From Chloroflexota bacterium (GTDB lineage Bacteria > Chloroflexota > Dehalococcoidia > Dehalococcoidales > RBG-16-60-22): DNA of 11,364 nt. A program made the position numbers and the translations under genes. This document shows positions 1-5,871 of this stretch, piece after piece. The notes below the pieces were generated by a model. It did no database searches. It was not told the origin of the DNA and worked only from the letters and a program-made list of their open reading frames with translations. The DNA lies in the NCBI GenBank assembly GCA_016190585.1, contig JACPQH010000048.1, positions 1 through 11,364 of the forward strand, written 5' to 3'. Positions within the stretch are counted from its first letter, which is position 1. Each line of letters starts with the position of its first letter.

Positions 1-236
1 GGGCGCAGAACTGGTACGATTTCTACCTGGGCGCCGGCTACCCGCTCACCCCCGGCAAGCAGTACGCCCTCGTCTGGCGGGCGCCGGGCGCTGATGAGTC
101 TAACCCCATCTACTACCTGGCGAGCTCGGCGGGGACTTACGCCGGCGGCCACCTCACGACCAGCGCCGGTGGTGCGGCGTGGGCGGATATGGCGGCCTAT
201 GACGCCCTCTTCCAGGAGTGGGGCGCGGCGGGGTAG
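1..236 (+). CDS. C-terminal fragment of a beta-rich surface or phage-tail-like protein (5' end outside window)
   Basis: An open frame entering from the left edge (first full codon at base 3) runs for 77 codons to TAG at 234-236. The peptide is rich in Tyr, Trp, Gly and Ala, with segments such as YDFYLGAGYPL, GKQYALVWRAPG, TYAGGHL and a C-terminal FQEWG. From memory this resembles the last strands of beta-sandwich 'choice-of-anchor'-like repeats in secreted or phage-associated proteins of environmental bacteria, where a GxxYAxVxRAP strand precedes a YAGG turn and a terminal F/xEWG. No membrane anchor or sorting signal follows, so this is the natural C terminus. Function and full length cannot be judged from this piece. 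That it is coding is supported by codon periodicity and its amino-acid pattern; the family assignment is weak. Confidence 0.6.
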   Translation, partial: AQNWYDFYLGAGYPLTPGKQYALVWRAPGADESNPIYYLASSAGTYAGGHLTTSAGGAAWADMAAYDALFQEWGAAG

Positions 237-259
237 CAGTGCGGGAACCGTGGCTCCCG

Positions 260-288
260 TTGACACGGCGACCCGGCTCACGTATACT
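260..288 (+). promoter_or_regulatory. Consensus sigma70 promoter of the small membrane protein
   Basis: A perfect -35 box TTGACA (260-265), a 17-base spacer and a TATACT -10 box (283-288, 5 of 6 consensus) are visible. The usual start of transcription 6-8 bases beyond the -10 box falls at about 295-297, that is, on or just before the ATG at 297. The transcript would therefore be leaderless or nearly so, and no Shine-Dalgarno sequence could fit. Confidence 0.8.
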
Positions 289-296
289 AGCGAGCG

Positions 297-458
297 ATGG
301 ACATCCTGACGCTGGGCATACTGGTAGTACTCGGTCTGATCGCGCTCTTTTTCGTCGTTAAATTTGTCGGCGGCTGCCTCGTCCGCTTCCTGGTTATCGC
401 CCTGGTGCTCGCCGCCGTGGCCTACCTTATCTACCTGCTGTTCTTCCAGGGCGCGTAA
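297..458 (+). CDS. Small two-helix membrane protein, 53 aa
   Basis: ATG at 297 opens a 53-codon frame ending with TAA at 456-458. The product is almost entirely hydrophobic. A first segment (about residues 2-20, LGILVVLGLIALFFVV) is followed by a short Lys/Gly/Cys/Arg hinge (KFVGGCLVR, residues 22-30). A second segment (about 31-49) follows, then a short FFQGA tail. This predicts an inner-membrane hairpin protein. I recognise no family. It is preceded by a near-ideal promoter whose start site lies at the ATG, so it appears to be a strongly transcribed monocistronic gene. It ends only 7 bases from the convergent DUF1445 gene. That it is a real gene is supported by the promoter placement and the clean two-helix pattern. 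Confidence 0.65.
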   Translation: MDILTLGILVVLGLIALFFVVKFVGGCLVRFLVIALVLAAVAYLIYLLFFQGA

Positions 459-465
459 ACCCGTC

Positions 466-1305
466 TTACGGCATCGCCGCGCCCGCGTCCAGGCCGCAGG
501 CGAACTCCTCCACCCGCCGGTCGCTGACGAAGAGGTTGTTGATGACGTGCATCATGGCGAACGGCGGCCGCGCGGCTTTTATGGCGGTTTCCGCGGTGTA
601 GGCGCACGCGTGAAACAGGGCCACCTCCCCGGATGACGCCGCAGCGTCGCTGGGCGGCGCGGTCCAGTCCGTGGTGTGGGAGATATTCCGGTAGCCGGGC
701 GGTGGGTTCCCGATGTGGATGGGGTGGCCGTGAGATACCGGGTAACGCGTTGTGATGGCGCTCGCCCGGACGGCGTCATGGCTGTTCCGGAAAACGCGCC
801 CGGTAGCCATCACAGGGACGCTGACGAAGCGCCCGGCGGGCCTGGTGGGGATATCGGTCTCGTAGAGGCCGATGTGCCGGAACTCGACGTGGGCGTCCCG
901 CAGCATACCCTCGAAGCTGAAGCTGCAGGGCAGGAAGAACGTCATCAGGTCGTCCCGCCAGTACTTCAGGATATCCCTGGGCTCGTCGGCGGCCTCGCCG
1001 TCCCGGAAAACGCGGTAACGGGAGACATCGGTGCGCACGTCGGCCTCCAGCGCCAGGAGCATGGGGTGCGGCGAGCCGGGGTCGGTGACATCGGCGATAT
1101 AGCAGGGCCGCGGATTGCGCTGGCAGAAGAGGAAGAAATCGGCCGCCCAGTCCCGCGGCAGGACGACGATGGTGTGCTGCGTGTAGCCGCGACAGCAGAA
1201 CTGGGTGGTGCCGTGCTCCGGCCACTGCCCTTTGCGGTTCAGCAGGCGGAGCTCCGCCGGCGCCAGCGCCGCCATCTGTTCCCTGGTCAGCTCGGTGGTC
1301 TTCAT
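466..1305 (-). CDS. DUF1445 / YcsI-family putative hydro-lyase (D-glutamate cyclase-like)
   Basis: This 279-residue protein matches the DUF1445 (PF07286) family pattern along its whole length: GYTQHTIVVLPRDWAADFFLFC (about 40-61), the FCQRNPRPC block (60-68), ADVRTDVSRYRVFRDG (88-103), YWRDDLMTF and CSFSFE (115-132), RPAGRF (155-160), HGHPIHIG (192-199), FHACAYT (231-237) and PPFAMMHV (247-254). Bacterial members are annotated as putative hydro-lyases. The mammalian relative DGLUCY converts D-glutamate to 5-oxo-D-proline, so handling of D-glutamate or a related hydroxy acid is possible but not shown. It is a soluble cytoplasmic protein of normal family length. The start is fixed by AAGGAGG at 1310-1316, four bases before the ATG. 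It stands alone, convergent with the small membrane protein. Confidence 0.9.
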   Translation of the reverse strand: MKTTELTREQMAALAPAELRLLNRKGQWPEHGTTQFCCRGYTQHTIVVLPRDWAADFFLFCQRNPRPCYIADVTDPGSPHPMLLALEADVRTDVSRYRVFRDGEAADEPRDILKYWRDDLMTFFLPCSFSFEGMLRDAHVEFRHIGLYETDIPTRPAGRFVSVPVMATGRVFRNSHDAVRASAITTRYPVSHGHPIHIGNPPPGYRNISHTTDWTAPPSDAAASSGEVALFHACAYTAETAIKAARPPFAMMHVINNLFVSDRRVEEFACGLDAGAAMP

Positions 1306-1381
1306 GTTGCCTCCTTAATCCGGGACGCTCTTCCCGGGCGGTAAAGCGCGCCTAACGGCGCCGCTGCCGCCGATGCACCCC

Positions 1382-1410
1382 TAAATTGGCACAAAGGGCG
1401 TTTTTGTCAA
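1382..1410 (-). promoter_or_regulatory. Possible promoter of the DUF1445 gene
   Basis: On the minus strand a perfect TTGACA (1405-1410) is followed after 17 bases by AATTTA (1382-1387), a poor -10 box. It lies about 75 bases upstream of the start codon. Between it and the RBS is a 6-bp inverted repeat, CCGGGA/TCCCGG (1320-1325 and 1332-1337), that could fold in the leader. The -35 box is convincing; the -10 box is not. Confidence 0.35.
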
Positions 1411-1543
1411 GAAAAGCCGGCCGTGCGTGAGGAGAGTTTTAGGTACTGTTGGCAAATCAAAATAAGTAAGCTTACGGATAACCGCCGCCGGGTAAAAAAG
1501 CTAAGATATTGCTTGCTCAAAACCACGCAAGGAGGCAACTCCG

Positions 1544-1729
1544 ATGAGAAGAAACCGCATGATTGCCAAGATGGAAATGATGAAGCTGACCAGCAGCGAC
1601 AACGGCAATGGCAACGGCAACGGGTGCCGGCACTTCTGGAAGATCGAGGCCGCTAACGGACCGACGAGCAAAGGCGTGTGCAAGGCCTGCGGCGCCGAGC
1701 AGGAGTTCCAGAACGCCCCCCGCCGGTAA
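1544..1729 (+). CDS. Small CxH/CxxC putative zinc-binding protein, 61 aa
   Basis: The start is set by AAGGAGG (1529-1535) eight bases before the ATG. The N-terminal 20 residues are basic and Met-rich. Next comes a four-fold Asn-Gly run (residues 20-27), then a compact C-terminal module with C28-x-H30, W32, a central NGPTSKGVC stretch, C46-x2-C49-G and a closing EFQNA. The CxH plus CxxC set could hold one zinc ion in a knuckle or ribbon fold. I recall similar short 'HxW...NGPTS.G.C..CG...F.N' proteins in Chloroflexota, but no function is known to me. It is monocistronic, between two minus-strand genes. Its promoter is unclear: the AT-rich leader (about 1440-1515) holds TTGGCA (1449) and TAAGAT (1502), which are not properly spaced. 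Confidence 0.8.
   Translation: MRRNRMIAKMEMMKLTSSDNGNGNGNGCRHFWKIEAANGPTSKGVCKACGAEQEFQNAPRR
1601..1624 (+). repeat. Four-unit hexanucleotide repeat inside the small zinc protein
   Basis: Four tandem 6-base units (AACGGC, AATGGC, AACGGC, AACGGG) encode (Asn-Gly)4, the linker before the CxH/CxxC module. Slippage of one unit would change linker length without shifting the frame. Confidence 0.7.
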
Positions 1730-1744
1730 GCCCGCCGTAAGTCA

Positions 1745-1822
1745 CCCCCGTTCGGGGCTCGGCCCGGCGGCGTGAGTGAAGCCGCGCCGGCAAACCCGGC
1801 AAGCGCGCCGTGAAAGGCGCGC
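1745..1822. terminator. Hairpin-rich convergent intergenic region, possible bidirectional terminator
   Basis: Three short inverted repeats lie between the small zinc gene (plus) and the superoxide dismutase gene (minus): CCCC/GGGG (1746-1757), GCCGG/CCGGC (1786-1800) and a perfect 7-bp stem GCGCGCC/GGCGCGC with a 6-base loop (1803-1822). None is followed by a real U-tract on either strand, so intrinsic termination is plausible from position only. Confidence 0.35.
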
Positions 1823-1859
1823 ATAAGACGAGTTAAGACGCGGGCGTTTTGCCGGCCGC

Positions 1860-2432
1860 TCAGGCTTTCAGTCTGCCCTCGACGGCCGTCCAGTTGATGT
1901 TCCGGAAAAAGGCCTCGATGTAGTCCGCCCTCTTCAGCCCGTAATCGGTCATGAAGGCGTGTTCCCAGACATCCATCACCAGCACCGGCTGGCAGCCGGC
2001 CAGGTTGTTGACGTGGTGCTCGTTAACCCAGACATTCAGCAGCTGTCCGCCAACAACGTCCTGGAACAGGACGGCCCAGCCCACGCCCCGCATCTTGCCG
2101 GTCGCCTTGAAGTCCTCCTCCCACTTCTGGTAGCCGCCGAAGGCCTCGTTCAGCCGGCCGGCCAGGCGTCCGTTCTGGTCCAGCGCGCCTTTCCCGACCA
2201 GGTTCTCGAAGTAATACTCGTGCAGCCGCATCCCGTTGAACTCGAAGCCGAACCGCCGTTTGAGCTCGGCGTACTCCGGGTTGGCGCCGTCCCGGGACCT
2301 GGCGGCGAGAAGGTCGAGGAGCTTGTTGACGTTGTTGACATAACCCTCGTAGAGGGTATAATGGTTTTTGAGAAGGTTATCGCTCAGGCCGTCCATGCCG
2401 GTCAGGCGGTACTCTCTGGTCTTGTACGTCAT
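1860..2432 (-). CDS. Superoxide dismutase, Fe/Mn family
   Basis: This 190-residue protein dismutates superoxide to oxygen and hydrogen peroxide. All four metal ligands of the Fe/Mn SOD family can be placed: H24 (NHYTLYEGYV), H71 (RLHEYYFENL), D154 and H158 in the signature DVWEHAF. The N-terminal hairpin domain and the C-terminal alpha/beta domain (GWAVLF, 118-123; WVNEHH, 135-140) are both present. It has no signal peptide, so it is likely cytoplasmic. H139 falls where MnSOD carries its outer-sphere Gln when counted against archaeal sequences, so metal preference should not be assumed. The usual second His of the HxxxH motif is Tyr28. The start is fixed by AAGGAGG (2439-2445) six bases from the ATG. 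It is monocistronic with its own promoter. The gene is clear; sodA versus sodB is not decided. Confidence 0.93.
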   Translation of the reverse strand: MTYKTREYRLTGMDGLSDNLLKNHYTLYEGYVNNVNKLLDLLAARSRDGANPEYAELKRRFGFEFNGMRLHEYYFENLVGKGALDQNGRLAGRLNEAFGGYQKWEEDFKATGKMRGVGWAVLFQDVVGGQLLNVWVNEHHVNNLAGCQPVLVMDVWEHAFMTDYGLKRADYIEAFFRNINWTAVEGRLKA

Positions 2433-2461
2433 CTTGCGCCTCCTTTACCCCATTATTTTAG

Positions 2462-2470
2462 AGTATAGCA
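2462..2470 (-). promoter_or_regulatory. Extended -10 promoter of the superoxide dismutase gene
   Basis: On the minus strand TGCTATACT reads as an extended -10 element (TGn followed by TATACT). The -35 region 17 bases upstream is AT-rich but poor (ATTTTC). Transcription would begin near 2455, giving a leader of about 22 bases that just contains the AAGGAGG at 2439-2445. Confidence 0.6.
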
Positions 2471-2602
2471 GATGCGGTTCCGGGGAAAATATCCGAAAGA
2501 GCGCGTATTCGGCCGGCCGGGACTACGCAAATTGCCTCGTCCTCGATACTTAAGTACTACCTAAATATCCGTACATGCTTATGTAATGGGAGTTCACAAA
2601 AA

Positions 2603-2618
2603 TGTCCGCGCGCGGACA
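2603..2618. promoter_or_regulatory. 16-bp perfect palindrome, candidate operator upstream of the kinase promoter
   Basis: TGTCCGCGCGCGGACA is a perfect palindrome ending 13 bases before the -35 box of the kinase operon, centred near -57 relative to the expected transcription start, a usual place for an activator. The arm GCGGACA recurs at 2699-2705 in the leader; with flanks the two copies form a 10-bp inverted repeat (AAATGTCCGC 2600-2609, GCGGACATTT 2699-2708). Confidence 0.5.
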
Positions 2619-2631
2619 GGCGCAGGGGGTA

Positions 2632-2661
2632 TTGACAAACCTGATACCAATAAAATATTAT
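2632..2661 (+). promoter_or_regulatory. Sigma70 promoter of the signalling operon
   Basis: TTGACA (2632-2637), an 18-base spacer and TATTAT (2656-2661, 5 of 6 consensus) predict transcription from about 2668. This leaves a leader of about 79 bases before the GTG at 2747. Confidence 0.65.
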
Positions 2662-2698
2662 TAAATCGCGCTAATAAATACCTAATGAATGACCGTTA

Positions 2699-2711
2699 GC
2701 GGACATTTCAG
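2699..2711. promoter_or_regulatory. Leader motif: half-site of the palindrome plus GACATTTCAG
   Basis: GCGGACA here repeats an arm of the palindrome at 2603-2618. The overlapping 10-mer GACATTTCAG (2702-2711) recurs exactly at 9267-9276, upstream of the three-gene operon. It lies downstream of the predicted transcription start, where a bound protein would block rather than activate. Confidence 0.35.
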
Positions 2712-2746
2712 GTTAATAGCGACACCTAGGGTAAACGAGAGAAAGC

Positions 2747-5104
2747 GTGCCTGAGAATATACGAAAGCGCCAACCCAGGCGTGCCGCCCCGGCGAAGAAC
2801 CCGGAAAACACGGACTCCGCGGCGGCCTTCAGCGCCCCCGCGCGCGCCCCCAAAGCCGGCCAGAAGCCCGCGGACACTGGCGGCTCGTGGAACCACTACC
2901 TGGAGCTTGCCGGCTACCCTCCCGAGGGCGCCGTGACCGTCGACAAGGACAACCGTATCATCGAGATTGACCCAGTGGCGGCGGAGATGCTCGGCGCGGA
3001 GCGAACCGGGCTCGAAGGCAAGCGCCTGACGCAGTTCATCGCCCTTGAGTCCCAGGACAGCTTCTATGCCCACTACCTGGGGCTTGTCCGGAGCGGCAGC
3101 GCCGACAGCGAGGTCAGGATGCTTCGCGCCAACGGCACCGCGTTCCAGGCCCGCCTGCGCAGCCTGCGTGTCACCCGGGACGAGGAACCGTCGCGCTTCC
3201 GCGTGAGAATCAGCGACATCACCGACTACAAGCGCGTCCGCGAGACGGCGCGCGAGCTGGGCAGACGCGTCCGCCGGCTCTTCGAGTCCGACGTCATCGG
3301 TATTATCGTCACCGAGCAGAACGGGCGCATCCTCGAAAGCAATGACGCCTTTTTGAAGATGGTCGGCTACGAGCGCGAAGACCTGGCGCGAGGCCGGATG
3401 AGCTGGCGCGACATGACGCCGCCAGAGTATACCGTCCTGGTGGAGAAAGCCCAGGACCAGCTCTTCACCGGTGGCTCGTTCGGGACTTACGAGAAGGAGT
3501 TTTTCCGGCGGGACGGGTCCCGCGTGCCGGTGCTCGTCGGCGGGACGCTGTGGGAGAGCTCCACCGCCAATCCCACGGCGGTCTGCTTCGTGCTCGATAT
3601 CAGCGAGCGGAAGCGCGCCGAAGCCAGCCTGGAGACCCAGGCCAGCCTCTTCGAAGCGGTGCTGCGCCAGTCCCAGGACGGCGTGGTGATTTCCGGCGCC
3701 GACGGCAGGCTGCTGTTCGTCAACGCCGCCGCCCGGCGCATGCTCCTCACAGACCCCGAGGGGACCACCCTGGAGATACCGCGCAGCGTCTGGGGCGAGG
3801 CCTATGATACCAAGGGCAACTATATCCCTCCCCGGGACTGGTCTTCGCGGCGCGCCCTGCGCGGCGAGGTCACCCAGCGGGAAGCGATGATGGTGCGCCC
3901 CGACGGCTCAAGCTACTATATTCTCGTTCGCGGCGCGCCGCTCCGGCGGCCCGACGGCGCCATCAGTGGCTCGGTCGTCACCTTCTCCGACATCACCGAG
4001 CGCAAGCAGTCCGAGACCCACCGCGAGGAGCTCCTCCTCCGGGTGGACAGGCTGGCCCGGGAGCTCGCCGAGGATAACGATGTCCTCAATGTCATCATGT
4101 CCCACACCCAGTTCCAGCTCGTCTATTTCGACCGCGACTTCAACTTTGTCAAGGTCAACCCGGCCTATGCCCGGAGCTGCGGCTACAACGAGGCGGAGCT
4201 TGTCGGCCGTAACCACTTCGCCCTGTTCCCCAACGCGGAGAACCAGGCTATCTTCGCAAAGGTGCGGGACACGGGCGTCGCCGTGGAGTTCCATGACAAG
4301 CCCTTTCAGGCGCCCGGCGCTCCGGAAAGCGGCGTTACCTACTGGGACTGGACCCTGTCCCCGGTCAGGGATGCCGGCGGCAAGGTCACCGGGCTGGTGC
4401 TTTCCATGATCGAGACCACCCAGCGCAAGCTGGCCGAAGAGAAGCACAAGCAGAGCCAGAAGCTGGCCGCTATCGGCGAGCTCTCCGGCAATATCTCGCA
4501 CGAGCTGAGGAACCCGCTGGCGACCATCGATTCCTCTGTCTTCTACCTGAAATCGCGCCTCGCCGGGGCCGAACCCAAGATAATCACTCACCTCGACCGG
4601 ATAAAATCCAGCGTGAGCCGCTGCACCGGTATCATCCAGAGCTTGCTCAACCTTACACGGATGAAGGAGCCGCGGATATCACGGCTGGACCTGAAAGAGG
4701 TGGTCCTCAGCACCCTGGCGCGCAGCGACATTCCGCAGGGCGTCGAGGTGGCCAAAAACCTGGTGCCGGCAAAGATAGACGGGGACGCGGAGCAGCTTCA
4801 AATCGCCTTCCGGAACATCCTGCTCAACGCCGTCCAGGCTATGGAGGGCGGCGGCACCCTGACGGTGGAGCTTGACAGGAACTGCTGCAATGTCAGGCTG
4901 TCTTTCAGCGACACCGGTCCCGGTATTCCGCCGGAGAATATGCCCCACCTGTTCCAGCCCCTGTTCACCACCAAGGCGCAGGGTATCGGCTTCGGCCTGT
5001 CTATCGCCAGGGCGGTCATCGAGAAGCACGGCGGCCGGATAGAGGCGCATGCCGTCGCCCCGCACGGGGCGCGGATAGAAATCAGTTTGCCTATGCCCTC
5101 GTAA
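2747..5104 (+). CDS. Soluble four-PAS sensor histidine kinase
   Basis: This 785-residue protein autophosphorylates on histidine in response to a cytoplasmic signal and passes the phosphate to a receiver. Residues 1-47 are a basic, Pro/Ala-rich disordered tail. Four PAS domains follow: about 48-163 (ending ISDITDYKR), 172-290 (ending LDISERKR), 298-420 (ending FSDITERKQ) and 446-563. A short coiled linker (421-445) precedes the last. The HisKA domain carries H585 in SHELRNPLA. The ATPase domain shows the N box (N690, N694), G1 box DTGPGIPPE (722-730), F box LFQPLFTTK (735-743) and G2 box GIGFGLSIA (746-754), so it is intact. There is no membrane segment or signal peptide. The GTG start has only a weak GAGAG (2737-2741) five bases upstream. 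It heads an operon and ends 23 bases before the double receiver, its likely partner. The ligand is not predictable. Confidence 0.93.
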   Translation: MPENIRKRQPRRAAPAKNPENTDSAAAFSAPARAPKAGQKPADTGGSWNHYLELAGYPPEGAVTVDKDNRIIEIDPVAAEMLGAERTGLEGKRLTQFIALESQDSFYAHYLGLVRSGSADSEVRMLRANGTAFQARLRSLRVTRDEEPSRFRVRISDITDYKRVRETARELGRRVRRLFESDVIGIIVTEQNGRILESNDAFLKMVGYEREDLARGRMSWRDMTPPEYTVLVEKAQDQLFTGGSFGTYEKEFFRRDGSRVPVLVGGTLWESSTANPTAVCFVLDISERKRAEASLETQASLFEAVLRQSQDGVVISGADGRLLFVNAAARRMLLTDPEGTTLEIPRSVWGEAYDTKGNYIPPRDWSSRRALRGEVTQREAMMVRPDGSSYYILVRGAPLRRPDGAISGSVVTFSDITERKQSETHREELLLRVDRLARELAEDNDVLNVIMSHTQFQLVYFDRDFNFVKVNPAYARSCGYNEAELVGRNHFALFPNAENQAIFAKVRDTGVAVEFHDKPFQAPGAPESGVTYWDWTLSPVRDAGGKVTGLVLSMIETTQRKLAEEKHKQSQKLAAIGELSGNISHELRNPLATIDSSVFYLKSRLAGAEPKIITHLDRIKSSVSRCTGIIQSLLNLTRMKEPRISRLDLKEVVLSTLARSDIPQGVEVAKNLVPAKIDGDAEQLQIAFRNILLNAVQAMEGGGTLTVELDRNCCNVRLSFSDTGPGIPPENMPHLFQPLFTTKAQGIGFGLSIARAVIEKHGGRIEAHAVAPHGARIEISLPMPS

Positions 5105-5127
5105 CCGTGGGCTGAGGAGAGGATGGT

Positions 5128-5871
5128 TTGAATATACTCGTGGTGGATGATAACCAGGACTTCTGCCAGAACATCAAAGACATCATGGAGCTAAACGGGC
5201 ACAGCGTCCAGACGGCGTTCACCGGCCCGGAGGCCTTGAAGTCGCTGAAGGCGCAGTGCCCGGACATCGTCCTGATGGATGTCAGGATGCCGGGGATGGA
5301 CGGCGTCAATACCTTCAAAAAGATGAAGAGGATAGCCCCGGCCCTGCCGGTTGTAATGATGACCGCCTTCGCCCTGGACGAGGTTGTCAAGGACGCCTTG
5401 CGGGAGGGCGCCTTCGGCACCATCAAGAAGCCGCCGGACCTGGACCAGCTCCTTGCCCTGCTGCGGGAGGCGGCCCCGGGGGCGCCGCGCGTCCTCCTGG
5501 TGGACGATGACCGCGAGCTTTGCTCCAGCCTGAAAGACTGCCTCGGCGAGAAAGGCTACCACATCATGATCGCCAACGACGGGGATGAGGCCCTGGAGAA
5601 GGCCTGGGAGTATGATTTTGACGTGGTGCTGATAGATATGAAGCTGCCGTCGCTGAACGGCCTGGAGACCTACCTGGCGTTCCGGGAGATACGCCCGCGG
5701 GCCTGCGCGGTGATGATGACGGGCTACCCGGACATGGAAGAACTCGCCGAGCAGGCCGTCGAGGAAGAAGCTTATACCTGGCTGGAGAAACCGGTCGACC
5801 TTGGGGTGCTCGCCGGCATCGTTGAGGAGGCCAGGGCCCGCCGCGACACGGGGGCCCGGCAAATCCCATGA
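5128..5871 (+). CDS. Double receiver-domain response regulator (REC-REC, no output domain)
   Basis: This 247-residue protein consists of two complete receiver domains and nothing else. REC1 (about 1-115) has the acidic pair D7/D8, phospho-acceptor D51 (VLMDVRMPGMDG), T79 and K101-P102. REC2 (about 120-237) has D126/D127, D170 (LIDMKLPSLNG), T198 and K221-P222. Both look able to accept phosphate. With no DNA-binding or enzymatic domain, it probably acts as a phosphate relay or sink between the kinases on either side. The TTG start is supported by GAGGAG (5114-5119) eight bases upstream; the ATG at 5123 is in another frame. Its stop overlaps the next start (ATGA), which implies translational coupling to the hybrid kinase. 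Confidence 0.92.
   Translation: MNILVVDDNQDFCQNIKDIMELNGHSVQTAFTGPEALKSLKAQCPDIVLMDVRMPGMDGVNTFKKMKRIAPALPVVMMTAFALDEVVKDALREGAFGTIKKPPDLDQLLALLREAAPGAPRVLLVDDDRELCSSLKDCLGEKGYHIMIANDGDEALEKAWEYDFDVVLIDMKLPSLNGLETYLAFREIRPRACAVMMTGYPDMEELAEQAVEEEAYTWLEKPVDLGVLAGIVEEARARRDTGARQIP

Larger units (their letters stand above)
2433..2746. other. Divergent intergenic region between superoxide dismutase and first kinase
   Basis: This 314-base stretch has no gene that I can support. It is more AT-rich than its surroundings from about 2541 to 2725. It holds the SOD promoter (left), the kinase promoter (2632-2661), a 16-bp palindrome (2603-2618) and a related half-site (2699-2705). Smaller elements are a 10-bp palindrome TACTTAAGTA (2547-2556), an inverted repeat TACAT/ATGTA (2572-2585) and a 9-bp direct repeat AAATATCCG (2487-2495 and 2563-2571). 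The density of short symmetrical sites suggests that several regulators bind here. Confidence 0.7.

Noticed and set aside
676..1344. Long plus-strand open frame (222 codons) opposite the DUF1445 gene
   Set aside because: It is antisense to a gene with clear family motifs and a strong RBS; open antisense frames are expected in GC-rich DNA. The product is low-complexity and resembles no family.
1466..1475. Palindrome GTAAGCTTAC and weak promoter boxes before the small zinc gene
   Set aside because: The palindrome is short and isolated, and TTGGCA (1449) and TAAGAT (1502) are not at promoter spacing, so no operator or promoter is called.
1501..1824. Minus-strand open frame of 107 codons across the small zinc gene
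   Set aside because: It lies opposite a gene with a good RBS and Cys/His motif, has no RBS of its own, and its product has no recognisable pattern.
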